Numbered from the stretch's first letter, positions 46,401 to 58,579 are shown. The stretch: DNA of 64,000 nucleotides from Euryodendron excelsum (GCA_033060915.1 CM065387.1:38740001-38804000), one strand, 5' to 3'. Numbers and translations: made by a program. Notes: generated from the letters alone by a model not told the origin.

Positions 46401-46855
46401 TTACAATTAATAGATAACGCGATGGGAAAGAACCTAAAAGGGAGACGAAATTTTTTTACTGGCAACCTTCTTACAAACATCCCTCTGAGTCATGCAATTC
46501 TTGAAAGCACTCCAGCTCTTCTCATTCACTAAATAACTCTGCAGACATGGCGAGTACTGTTCGAGCACAAAGAATTTCTCTAAGTTCTTCTTATATTTAA
46601 CTTTGTTAATTATTCCTAACATAATGAACCCTGTAATGACAGCCATCAATATAACAAGTACAAGTAACACCGTTAGATAAATCGCTAACAAGAGCCTAAC
46701 TTTTCGTGTTACAAAGATTAATTCCACGAAGAAGAGTATAAACATAAAGATTTCATATGCCCAATTACATCCTGGAAGAAAATGAACACAATTTGAATAA
46801 CCCCAAATCAGCGAAATTACAGCCACCACTATGTTGTACAGTGACAGGAGCATGG
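46401..46855 (-). pseudogene. Tetraspanin N-terminal half, right palindrome arm (139-codon open frame)
   Basis: The minus-strand frame 46853-46434 is open for 139 codons. It has a first hydrophobic stretch (LYNIVVAVISLIWG), CVHFLPGC, a second (AYEIFMFILFFVELIFV), a third (LLLAIYLTVLLVLVILMAVI), then QYSPCLQSYLVNEKSW and FKNCMTQRDVCKK, the plant tetraspanin layout up to the first part of the large outer loop. The loop's later cysteines and the fourth membrane segment are missing, so no normal tetraspanin can be made. Whether the truncated frame is expressed is unknown. Confidence 0.8.
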
Positions 46856-46966
46856 CTAATAATCCCTAGAAGCCTCTTCAGTTGTTGGAGACCAATTACA
46901 ATCGCTGCACTTCCCATAAATCCAACAATGTCAGCATGCGACAAAAATTCCACAAGTAAGCCCAAG
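46856..46966 (-). pseudogene. Sulfate transporter (SULTR) exon fragment
   Basis: Read from a TATCTGTAG acceptor at about 46967, the minus strand encodes LGLLVEFLSHADIVGFMG then GLQQLKRLLGI, the strongly conserved FLSHA..VGFM and QQLKG.LG segment in the membrane domain of plant SULTR proton-coupled sulfate transporters. The homology stops at GII, exactly where the tetraspanin arm starts (46855), and the open frame runs on into tetraspanin sequence in another register. It is an exon fragment fused to unrelated coding DNA. Confidence 0.8.
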
Positions 46967-48075
46967 CTACAGATAAGAGAGAGAAATACACGTTAGAGGA
47001 TAACACAAATACAAAAAACGTACTAAGAAGAACCGACTAAAAAAAAAAGGAGAAGAAAAACAAAGGTTATGGCAGGCTTCATAAAAAAACATATGTCCAA
47101 ACCATAGTTGTTAAACTCTTGATTCGGATCTTGTGATCCTACGATATTACGATCCATTTTGGCCAAATCGATGTGGATCTTATAGAAACTCCCTTAGAGA
47201 TAAGAACATACGATTTTAGTGTAGGATCTTACGGGATCATAGAATCCTCATACTACTCAATTCCATTTTTTAACTTTGTTTTGCTATGCCAATGTTTTTA
47301 ATTTTCATGTTTCTGGACTACTCATTCTACACTAGGCCAAAATTAAATAAAAATATAGCACAATGAATTGAACATCATAACAAAAACAAATTAGGGTAAT
47401 CAACATAACTACATTACAATATTTCAAAAAAAACTAGGGAGCTAAAAAACCATAATAGTCCACAAATTTACAATATTTCAAAAAAAAAAACAACGAGAGA
47501 GCTAAAAGAACATAATAGTCCACAAATTTACAATATTTCGAAAAAAAAAAAACTAGAGAGCTAAAAGAACATAATAGTCCACAAACATAAAGATCGACGA
47601 GAAACCCCAAGCTACAGATAAGAGAAAGAAATGCACGTTTAGAGGACAACACAAGTACAAACTACTAAGAACAACCGAGGAAAAAAAGGAGAAGAAAAAT
47701 AGTGGTTATGGCAGGCTTCATAAAAAATATGTCCAAACCCTAGTTGTTAAACTCTTGATTCGAATCTTATAATCCTACGATCTTACAATCTATTTTGGCA
47801 AATCAATGTGAATCTTATAGAAACTCCTGTTAGAGATAGAATTATAAGATTTTGGTGTAGGATCTTACGAATCGTAGAATCTCGATCCAATACGATTCCA
47901 TTTTTTAACTTTGGTTTGTTGTCTCAATGTCTTCAATTTTCATGTTTTAGGATTCCCACTCTACACTAGGCCCAAATTAAATAAAAATATGGCATATTGA
48001 ATTGAATATGATAACAATAACAAATTAGGGCAATTACAGTATTTCCAAAAACACTAGAAAGCTGAAAGAACATAA
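46960..48075 (-). repeat. Tandem duplication of SULTR intron and exon start
   Basis: 46960 to about 47480 and 47605-48075 are parallel copies (GGTTATGGCAGGCTTCATAA, GTTGTTAAACTCTTGATTCG, TACACTAGGCC shared in order). Each begins with the SULTR acceptor and exon start; the second copy encodes only LGFLVD before breaking off near 47593. Between them ACAATATTTC..GAGCTAAAAGAACATAATAGTCCACAAAT is repeated three times with a period of 53-60 bp (47416-47590). Confidence 0.75.
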
Positions 48076-48135
48076 TAAAAGCTATTCAAACGTCTCCATG
48101 CCACCCGCTAATTCATTCCACCCTCCAACAATAAT

Positions 48136-48174
<39 letters not shown>

Positions 48175-48913
48175 ATTGCACAATTGATTATTCAACTGCA
48201 TTTTTGCCCTTTTCTTCTCTCCCGTTAATCAAGAAGCTTAAAATCTAGTAATTTTTTGTTTCTTTTATCTCTTTATTAATGTTTTGTTCAACTTCTTCTT
48301 TTCTCAATTGTTTTAATCATAAATTGCAAAACTCATAACCAACCCTTTTTTCTCTCATCATGTGTATCATTTTCTTAATATATAGTGATTCCTTTATTAT
48401 AAGGTGTTCCAAAATTCTTTTTTATTGTCATTTGTTTACTTACTGCTACAAAAAAATGCAACAAGTAGAGATATTGCTCACATGAAATGTTTATATTTGT
48501 ATGATTTATGATATTTCTTACATTTTTTTATTCTTTTGCATAATTTAGGCTCATTTTGTGTCTACTTCCATTAAAATTTGATGATATAAAAACTTATTAC
48601 GCATTTTTCTTCCTTTCATTGTAGGATCTTACGATTCTCAATCCGATCCAATGTAGGATCCCAATTTTGACAATCTTGGTTCAAACCGATAAAAACAATG
48701 AAATTTACTTCTCATTATTTTCCTCTCCGTCAACTTCCTTTTTAATTTGCCCGAGATGTGAGTCAACAGCATCATTGTGATTACTTTGTAGTTTTGTTAG
48801 ATTCTTTGTTCATTGTTTCTGTTTTTCTGCTGTTTGTTTCTTCCTTAAATACCAAAAACTAAAAAGAACGACAGTTCCACTATCTGCAGTTTGGACATAT
48901 CGCAACACTTACC
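48076..48913. other. AT-rich sequence with a (TC)n microsatellite
   Basis: A TC run lies at about 48139-48171. No gene is seen. GTAGGATCTTACGATTCTCA near 48622 echoes the same words in the tandem repeat to the left, so part of this may be further decayed intron copies. Confidence 0.5.
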
Positions 48914-48974
48914 TTTGTGAGAAGTCTCTGGCTTGAGTTCAGATTCTTCAGATAGCAGTCTGTTATTTAGTTCC
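48914..48974 (-). pseudogene. Orphan exon-like segment, minus strand
   Basis: Sixty-one bases lie between a strong acceptor (TTCTTTTTTTAG) and a consensus donor (CACAAAG|GTAAGTG). The frame encodes ELNNRLLSEESELKPETSHK, a charged helix-like piece. No partner exon in the same register was found nearby and the family is unknown. Good splice sites on both sides make it likelier than chance. Confidence 0.35.
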
Positions 48975-49159
48975 TAAAAAAAGAAGAAAAAAATCATCTA
49001 TGATCAATGATCCTATTCACAATTTCCAATACCCATATTTCCATCCAAAAGGCTGAAGGTTCTTGTACTCACAACCTTGTAACTGCTTTTTTAGTAGCTT
49101 GCTTTCATTTTCCTCTCATTGCAAGTGCACAATCAAACTGGAGTTCTATTTCGTATGCA

Positions 49160-49255
49160 GTGAATGCCCTTATATTAGAGAAAGAACCTCACGGGATCCC
49201 AGATGACTTGTTAACAATTGCACCAAGCAATAAAAATGCAACCACAGACAGGAAA
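49160..49255 (+). pseudogene. Orphan exon-like segment, plus strand
   Basis: After a TTTCGTATGCAG acceptor the sequence encodes NALILEKEPHGIPDDLL and ends at AGGAAAG|GTAAAA, a reasonable donor. It is part of a longer open frame (49007-49309). The source gene is not recognised, and the orientation is opposite to the segment at 48914-48974. Confidence 0.3.
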
Positions 49256-49309
49256 GGTAAAAAATTGACATTGCTTCAATCACTGCAACAACCTTGTACT
49301 TTTTTCTAA

Positions 49310-49927
49310 TTTTTTTAGAAAAAGAAAATCTCATATTTTAGAAAAGAAAACATAGCTACAGAATGCCAAACAATCAACAAGTCCAAAAAATGAAGGTTGA
49401 ATACTCAAATGTCAAGCATGAAGATAATTAAGATCAGACTTGATAGTAAGGCTGTTTATAGTAAAAACTTATGTTACCTCGTCTCTTATAAATTTGTAAA
49501 ATACCATTGTCGAATACTCGACACTCAGCTAAGAGTATGAGATATGTGTCCAATATGTCTAGTTGGACATACATCTAACATTATAAGCAATTGAGTTTAT
49601 TTTAGAACTAAGCAATGTTTTGAAAACTGAACCGGTCGGTTCAACCAGTTGAACAGTCGACGGGTCATATAAATAGTTCGGATGAACCCTCAAAACCATT
49701 TAAGATGGAAAAATGGCTGATTTCTTTCAAATAGTCCAAAACTGCAATTGACCAGATGACCCTTCAAACCGGTAACATTCACAAGGATCGTTCGGTCTTA
49801 ATGCAGTTCCCTCTTTGCCTCCCCTTCCTCCATTCAACCTCTTTCCATGGAATCACTTACTCAGTACTCCGGTACTAGTAGTTCTAACAATCTCCATCTC
49901 CGACTCCAACAACTTCCCATGGCAATA

Positions 49928-50004
<77 letters not shown>

Positions 50005-50148
50005 GTTTATCTTGATTTCTCTCTATCACTTCTTTTTCCTCACATGACAAACTTGGATCTGAAACAAAAGAAGAGGGGTTGCTGTTATAGTGTTATACAA
50101 GTATACACACAAATACATAGATTCTATCATATGGTCCTTTGATAAAGT
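49310..50148. other. Sequence left of copy B with a long (CT)n tract
   Basis: No gene is seen. The stretch contains the CT tract at 49931-50002 and ends where duplication copy B begins. Confidence 0.5.
49931..50002. repeat. (CT)36 microsatellite
   Basis: Seventy-two bases of uninterrupted CT, the longest simple repeat in the window, about 150 bp outside the left edge of copy B. Confidence 0.95.
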
Positions 50149-53012
50149 GGCTTGAAGATTGTATTTTTTTGGTCTTTTGTTAGGCAAAAATGCATTGGAG
50201 ATTGTATTGTTCTTAATCTAAATACCAATTAATTATGTAACCCAGTAAAAGTTAAGTAGAGATTAAAGTTTGAGTTGCAAATTTAATTTATTGGCTTTAT
50301 TGCAAATTCAATGTCTCAGTTGGACTTTGATTTTACAGGCTTCACTACCAATGAATAATGGTTTGATATAATTTTAATGTAACACTAATCTTAACACTTA
50401 GTTTTAATTTATTTGTTTCAATAATTTAAAATATTTATGACATCATGGTTTGATTCCGGGTTGATTCCAGTTGAACCACTAACCCGTAACCCGATCCCTT
50501 TTTTGGTTCGCTCAATGATCCGAGTTTCAAACCATTAGAACTAAGCATGTGACTTCCATTTTAGGTATGAAATGCTATATTTTAACTTATAAATACCATT
50601 TTACCTTTAAAAAATAAAAAAAGTATTTACAAAATATGAAATCTAACCATGTCCAAGTGTCGTTGAAAATAAAAATTAAAAAAATCCGACACTTGGAGAC
50701 ATACCCACACCCTACACCAGGACCCGAGTACAGGTAACATAGGTAAAAACTTTATGCATCATCAGGGACCAAACCAGAAATTATTTTGAGGGAGGGCCAT
50801 GGAAGACCAAGGTGAATTTTTTTTTTTTTTAATTTTGTTGAGGGATTAAGATAAAAATTCTCTTGAATTTTGGAAGGTCAAGCTAAATTTTTTGAATTTT
50901 GTTGGAGGGTCAAGTACTTAAAGGTAAAAATTGTTAAATTTTGGAAGGTCAGAGGAAAATTTTTATACTTGTAGGGGGGCCAATATACATACCCTTTCTT
51001 ATCATAAATATTCAAAATTTATTGGGCCTAAATAGGATTTCGTCAAAGTTTAGGGGGGGCCACAGTCGAACCGTAGGTCCGTCCCTATGCAACATGTAGT
51101 TCAAATTACGCCATTTTCTATGCTAATCAACTAGCAAATCTTTGCACAACCTCAAGAACTAGTATGTGTGAAATTTCTTTAGGAAAGGTCATTTACCACA
51201 CTACAGATCTTACAACTGGATTTCAAGTTTTCCAGTATGTTTTCTCTGCAAATCTTGTAAGGAGGTGTCCTGAACTTAGGAAAGACTTTGCTCCGCACAG
51301 TACCAGATATGGAAAGTAGATGACAGCAACATGAATAATCTACTTCAACCAAACTGAATAATATTAAAAAGACCATACCTCCATCTGACCCCAGTTGAAC
51401 TACTTTAGTCTCAATTTCAGCTACAAATGGATATTAAACCAAGCCTTTTTCCCAATTTTGCTTTTCTTGCCGCAAATTTTTCATGTCTGTAGCGTTGGCC
51501 CTGATAGCTGCTTTTTGCAGCTTCTTGAGCTGTACAATGTACATCAAACAATTCATACATCTAAAACAACTTTAATCCAACTAAGTGGCACAAGTTAAAG
51601 ACCTCTACACACGATATCTGTTTTATATGTACTTCAGTAAAGATTCTTCAAAAGAAACTCAAACTTGGAACACTATTTAGTTTAAAGTATAAGAAAAAGC
51701 CAAAAAATGTGTCACAGAATACCAAACAAATTCAGAATTAAATACCTCAACATTAATATTTACCATAATACAAGGCATAATCTGTAGTACTATGAATGGA
51801 AAAAATGCTTAAAACTATAAAGCGACACTTTAAGTTTCACTATTCTATTTTCCAAAAATTAGGTGCTAGAATGTCTGAATTGGTGAAATTCTAAAACAGT
51901 ACATCAGAACTTAGATATCCAGAAATCTTCAATCTTACGTTACATAATAATGGATTTCTCCAAATAGAAAGTTGATTACATGGAAGGACTTCTTGAACTT
52001 TCTCAAAATTTTAATCTTATTCAACTCTCTATAATCTAGAATTTCACTGTTAGCACATTTAGAAACTAAGTCATACTTCTAGGACATCTTTAGGAAACTT
52101 AATTTTTCGGGTGGGCTGCGGTAAGAGGTTTACTATTCTAAGGTGGAAGAAAGGTTCTAAGCCTTGTAAACAAGAAGGGGCTGAAACATAACAGGTTCGA
52201 AAAGTGGCAGGTCGCTGGTACTTTTTGTGGTGGGTTTAGGGAACATTATAGGTTTAGGATTCTAAGGTAGAAGGTTCTAAGTTTTGTAAGCAAGAAGGGG
52301 CTGAACGTTAATTGGTTCGAAAAGTGGCACGTTGCTGGATCTTTCAAAATTTAACACGATGAAGTTAAAATTTTTTGTGATTTTCATTTGTATAGAGGTT
52401 CTGGAATAGACTTTCTTGATCAGTCTTCAATTTGGTAAGAAGATGAAAGCAATGCATTTTTTAGCATCCACCAGCATGCTTATGCAATTCCACATAGTCA
52501 ATTTGAGATAAATACGTAATAAGTCACCTGAGTGGTAAAGGAATACACTAAGAGAGAGAATCTGAAAAAAATGAAATATCACAATTCTAAAACAACAACA
52601 AAAAAGTCAGCTTTTTTACCAACTCCAATTGGAAACAAAATACAAATTAAAGTTGCACAGAAATCAAACCTGAAACAAATGCTTGTTGAAAATTACATAG
52701 AAACCAAATGTTATATGCTTATTAACTATATATAAATCGTTTTTAAGGAATCCCTGTCTACCGTAGAAAAAGAGTGCTTCTTGGATGTTCAACTGAACTT
52801 TAGCTAGAATGCTGTGAACTGCAGATTTTGTACAGTTGAGCTGCCATGAGGTGGAAGCAATACAATATAGTTGAAATTGAATGGAAATTTTGTTTTCCAA
52901 GAATGTCCTTGATGTTCTTTGTACGTAAGTTTTGGAAATCATAAATTTGTCATGTGTGAAAATTTAGTGCTTAAACTGGATTTAACGTTTAACTGCACTA
53001 CCAAATACAAAC

Positions 53013-53013
<1 letters not shown>

Positions 53014-53056
<43 letters not shown>
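53014..53056. repeat. (GA)n microsatellite, copy B
   Basis: About 21 GA units. The same place in copy A (about 3970-3986) has only GAGACAGAGAGAGA, so the tract expanded in B or shrank in A. Confidence 0.9.
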
Positions 53057-53059
<3 letters not shown>

Positions 53060-53905
53060 AATAAATACATAAAGAAAGTTAATAAAATCAACACCCCGTA
53101 TCTCTAACGAGTATATACTGTTTAACTAAATCTACATGCTCAAGCCTTGTTTGATGACCATTTTTCAAGGCATCATTTCTCTTTCTCCCATGTAAGACCA
53201 CAAAAATGAAAGAAGAAAACACCCAGAGAAAGTCAAGTGCAAAATCATAGATGTAAATTTGAGTGTGAAAAAAAGCATAAGGCTCCAGAAAACCCTCTTT
53301 ATGGGCATATAAAAGAAATCCAGTGAGGAAAATCAACTTAGAACATCCAAAAGACAAACAGTTGATAAGCATAGTGATAGTGACCCAAGAACTTCGCACT
53401 GAACTTTTCTAGAGTAGTCAAGCCTATACGCAGCACAAATTCACCACTACCCAATGCGGGCATAAATCTCAAACAACTATCTTTAGAAAGGAATCAAGAA
53501 TTGGGGGTTATTCAAACAGATCAAAGAAATGAATCCACCTTGTGGTTGGGGATAGAATGCAAATGCTCTAGAAAACAAGAAGTTAATTCAGAGCTACAAG
53601 AATGTCCAATCAGCCCCATATATTATCAATTAGACCCTATAGATACTACTACTAGTCATTGGAATGCCAGCCCTTTCAATGACATCAACAATTCTAATGG
53701 CACCAATCTATATCCCCTCTTAAGGAGACAAAAATCAAACGTAATAAGTGCATAAGAGGGTTGCCATGCAAAATGCCCCATCTCTAAGACATTTTCGTAG
53801 TATTAAGGGAGGGACTCAACAGCATCAAGAGCAAGCTTAATTTTTTATTTAACAACAAAATATAATAAAAGCTAGGATACTGGTGCTCCAGCGGAAATGT
53901 AATGC

Positions 53906-53922
53906 CTAAGTACTGAAAGTAG
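53906..53922. other. Probable transposon excision footprint in copy B
   Basis: Copy B reads CTAAGTACTGAAAGTAG where copy A has CTAAGTAG, the 459-bp hAT element, and CTAAGTAG again. The B sequence holds two altered copies of the 8-bp target (CTAAGTA and CTGAAAGTAG) rather than one, the pattern left by imprecise hAT excision. Confidence 0.6.
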
Positions 53923-56900
53923 AGATGCAAGAATGAAAAAAAAAAAAAACAAAAAATCAGTGTATAGATCAAAAGAACTACAGATATAGTATAAATATTG
54001 CTTTCTACTATGTATATATATCCCACACAACATTAGTTTCTACCAAAAGATTTGCACAAAAAAACTTCAAACGTTGCACTTGCTTCCATAAAAAAGCAAT
54101 AGTAAAGCCTTACACTCATAATTCAGCCTCCATAGTGGTTTAGAACTGACTTATAATAAATAACAGGGATGAAAAAAACAAACAAAAAATAAAAAGAGTA
54201 AGTACCTAGAGATAGTCATCTGAAGATGACGAACTTGGTAAGCCAAAGAGAAGATGTATTAAGTGGAGAACGCAAAGTTAGGTAAGCCAAAGAAGCTGCA
54301 ATCCTGAACAAAGACAACAAAAAATATCATCAAACATTATGATAAAGAAGACAATAAAATAAAAGAAAGAAAATAAAAACATTTGAAGCTTGTGTGGGTC
54401 GAAGAACATTATTAGGTGGAGTATGATGCCTCTGGCAGGCTGAAGAAATTGTAAGACGTGGCCAGCGAACCTACAGTGCATCACCGGAGATTCGGTGAAG
54501 CTGTATGACAAAGAGAACAGAACCGAAAATGATGAAGAGAGAATTTCAAGAGAGGCGTAAGAAAAAACAATAAGGGAGAGTTATATTCAGCCAAAAAAAT
54601 TCTATACAAGCCTCGGTTAGAAATCGACAAACACAAATTAAAATAAAATTGGGTAGAGAGATTTTTCTGCCTTTTGCTTTGCAGAAAGAAGGAGATGATC
54701 AACAGAGCTAAAAGAGAAGAAAAGGATGTGATTTTCTCAGTTCGAGCTTTGCGGCTGTCATCTGATTTCGGACATATATGGGTGAACGAAGGTGCTGGTG
54801 TGGTGGTGTTACGGTTGGTGTTTATGGTTATTTCTAGATAGAGTGAATAGCCAAAGATGATTACCTGAAAGATTTGGGTAGCCAGAGAAGTGATAAAGCC
54901 GTGCAGATCAGAGAAGAACAATGACCAGCGTTGAAGATTGATGAGGAGAAAAGAGAGGGAAAAAAAAATTGACATCTGGGAGAGCTATTAGACAAGCAAG
55001 AGATAGCTTCATCTTCATCCTTATCCATTCTCTGTCCGGACAAGACATGAGCAGTCAACTCGTTGCAGAAAACAGTAGCTTTCATGCGCATATCTCCATT
55101 GTTATCCCTAATAAAAGCAAACAGCAGAAGGAAAAACAGGGCAAAGTGATAAGGGCATATTGGGTATTTCATCGATGCAAATTTCCTTTATTACCCCATA
55201 TAGAAGAAGACAACACAGCAACAAATATAGAAATTGAAGGATGAAATTGACCTTCACAAAGGATGAAAAGTTATTGTCGAGGAGCATCCGCTCTTTATAC
55301 AAATAATTATGGATTTGATAATTATGGATTTGTATTTCTTTGACTCTGCGTTGCAAATGCACTATATTGCCACCACTATATTTTTCCGACCTTTGATTAT
55401 TCAGCCTTATAAACAACACACTTTTAGCTCTCTATTCCAGGTCCCAAATCTCAACTATTTAGTCTAATATTCAAATAATATTAAATTAAAATAATTTTAA
55501 AGTACAATTATTTATTTAATATTCCTTTTATCTAACTATTATCTACTACTATTTTAAAATCTTTGTTTTTAAACACTTTATAGGTCATCTTTCAGCTTTG
55601 GTGGTTTGGTGGTATGACAGTTGTGTGAGTCATCTTTTACTTTTCAATATTCCAATCCTATAACTTACAGTACTATTACTCACTCAATATTCCATTTATC
55701 TATCTACTATTTACTACTATTTAAAATTTCTCTTGTTAAACTTTTTTCACAGTTGGTTGTTATGACAATTGTCGATTTATCTGATTTTATAGGTAATTTA
55801 ATTTTAGTTTTGGTGTGGGAGTACTCTTTTTGTGTACAAACTTTGTACAAGGGCAGCACCTGAATATACTTTTCTATTAGTTATCAAAAACAAAAGATTA
55901 TTAATTAGAATACAATGCATATGGTCTATATATTTAAATTTTGCCCATATGAACAAAAATCCAGCTTATAGAACCTGTACGATTTTGTTGAATTTTATCT
56001 GCACATAAAGTTAGTTTGCCCAATTTAATCATGTCTTCGGTTTCCTAAATCACTTTCTGATAGTGTTGCAGTTTTCTGAAGTCGTGGACGGACAGTGGGT
56101 TGGGTTGTGTGGTGGATGTATTTGCTAGAGCATCTATTGCTTTTGGTTTCCAAATCCTCCAGCAGAAACTATGAAACTTCACCTCCCTTTGAATCAGAGC
56201 TACATATTAGTAACGACACTAGAAGAAAATACATGCATTGGTGCATAACATAATGTTGAATCTCATAACCATACCCTTAATCGTGTCAGCCTAGCAATGT
56301 CTTTCACCATACCAAGAGGAAGGCCAAGTAATTCTAGACAAGTCCCTGTTCAACATGAAACTGCAGCAAGAAAGTAACAGAACATCATAATTGCAATCTA
56401 TATTCGATAGCTGTTTTCTACGAAAGAAGGCATACGCAAAGTGCCATAGTCTTCAAGTAAGGAATGTGCTACAAAAGTAAAACCATACGTGCTCAAATAT
56501 TGATATTCCATTATAAGTAGATCCATCTCAGATTGCAGACTTTATCAGGAAATTACGTTATGTAATTCCAAAGTACATCTGAAGCTCAAGTACTCACAAC
56601 ATGTCATTCACTTTTAAAGTAGGGTTGCACAACAGGAAGACCCAGAAGTTCTTCTCATATTTTTGCTATTAAACGTCATGTGCCTAAAAATATAACAAAA
56701 ACATCAAATAAATGCAGAAAAATGAACCAAGCTTTTACCTGCCAAAGCCAGCTTGCACAAACAGCCAATGGCTGAAAGTATAAATGCAATTGTTATCCGA
56801 GATTAAGGATTAGAAAATCAGTCATTCAATTGCATAGAAAGAATACATTTCTAAGTAAATAAAGCGCTAGCCTTACTAGAATGGCATCATAACTGTAGCA

Positions 56901-58569
56901 AGAGGAACATTCTAAAACAAAAAAAAAAAAACCATAAAGCAACTATGCACCCCAACAAAAATCCATAAATTAAAGTGAAAAAAGAAAGAAAGACAGAATT
57001 TAACTTGGAAAAGTCAGTGCTTATCACCACCATACTGTTGAAGTCACAAAGCCCATCACAGTCCATAGCTCTGACACAGAACATGGACCACAGCTATGAC
57101 AAAGAACATGGACAACAGCCCCACTTTTTTAGCAAATACTGATTCAACATCGGATAAATTAAGGCATCAACCAATAAATATACCTCCCTTCCCTATTTCC
57201 ATTTTTACAGCAATACTAAATGGATTCATGAATCGCATAGCAAGTCCGAACCCAGCTCTTGCAAACCAAGAGAAAGCTTTCAATCCAGCCCTTGTACAGA
57301 ACAGGAGCTACTCTCATTACGATCCCCTAAATCATGAGTTTTTTTTTATGTTATTACTGCCCAAAAGAAGTAGTGTTCTTTGAATTTCAAATAGAAGAGC
57401 AATGGTGAAGACCTTAGTTAATGGAAGAGCAGATATCAGATTTTCAGCTACAAATATCAATTGAATAATGTAGAAATCCCGATTTAGGGGGCAGCAGGGA
57501 GGATTGGGGAAATATATAGAACCATTTTGACTGCACATGCACAAAAACACTTATATATGCATTATTGTGGAGATTCTACCACGGTGATCTTAGTTTCAGA
57601 TAGAAATTATTGCAGAGCTTGGCGCTACAGGTGCCAGAGTTCTTTGATCCGAATGTACCTACTGAAACAGACGTTATACAGTGTAATTTGTACGTACAAC
57701 AGAATATAAGAAGTGTTTATCGAACAAACCCCACTACAATGAAGTATAGAACCATTTCGTAGATCTAGAATTCAGAGATGTAGGGTTTCTAATCTGAATT
57801 TGATCTTAACAAGTATAAATGCATTTAAATCTGGGGTTCAATAATTTCAAATACCTATATACGTCGACATCGACAACCAGAGAAAGGGAAAGACTAACGT
57901 GCAGGGTTGTCGATGGACGTCGAACAGATGTCATCGTCGTCAACTTCTTCTTAGCCGCCACATCTTCACCGTCAGAAGGGAGAGAGAGGGGGACTGATCT
58001 CAGAGTGAGTAAGAGGTCACAGTAGTGTTGCTGAACTCTCCGTCGATCGATCTGAGAGACAGAGAGAGACAGAGAGAGGTGGTCGGGAGAAGAAAGTGAG
58101 AGGAGGCGAGTGACAGGTGACAACAACGTAGGAAAAATACATGAGATGTTATTTTAGTCCGATTTAAAAAACGACGTCCCTTATCTGTTGTGCTGAGGTG
58201 GGGAGCTAACAGCATAATCGCGTATTTTTAGCAAGAAAGATTATTATAAATACGACTAATAGAGAATGATTCAATCAGATTTGAAATAAACAATTTTTGA
58301 TTTGCTTGACCTTATTTTTAGGCTTTGTCTTGCGTCTTGACCTGATCTTTCATATTTGTAGCTACATATATATATATATATATATAAATATAGTTAGCGT
58401 ATACATATACTTAAATTAATCATAGTTATTAATGTCTTGATTTGATCTCTCTCTAAACACATATTTATTTGTTATATATACTTCTTCTTGTTATTTTTGT
58501 CTGAATTATAATTACAAGTATGAAATCTTGATTAGGCGTCACTGCAACAGGCGCCAAGTCAGTCCTCTC

Positions 58570-58579
58570 ACTATAAATA
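58570..58579 (+). promoter_or_regulatory. TATA-like motif
   Basis: CACTATAAATAAAGAG followed by a purine-rich leader resembles a plant LTR core promoter. No LTR boundary in the right place confirms it. Confidence 0.35.

Larger units (their letters stand above)
50149..58518. repeat. Segmental duplication, copy B (8.4 kb)
   Basis: It is collinear with 867-10001 in the same orientation. It lacks the 459-bp hAT element (only a short footprint at 53906-53922), lacks about 250 bp corresponding to 2279-2524, and is shorter near 56915-56995. It carries a (GA)n expansion at 53014-53056 and about 32 extra bases near 57877. The equivalents of the decayed gene's exon pieces lie at 51379-51420, 51444-51529 and about 52754-52842; the last has lost its donor GT. 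Its right edge adjoins a reverse copy of family A LTR rather than a tetraspanin pseudogene. Confidence 0.9.

Noticed and set aside
49815..50050. Serine-leucine and arginine-glutamate frames over the (CT)n tract
   Set aside because: They are translations of a dinucleotide repeat in both strands, not proteins.
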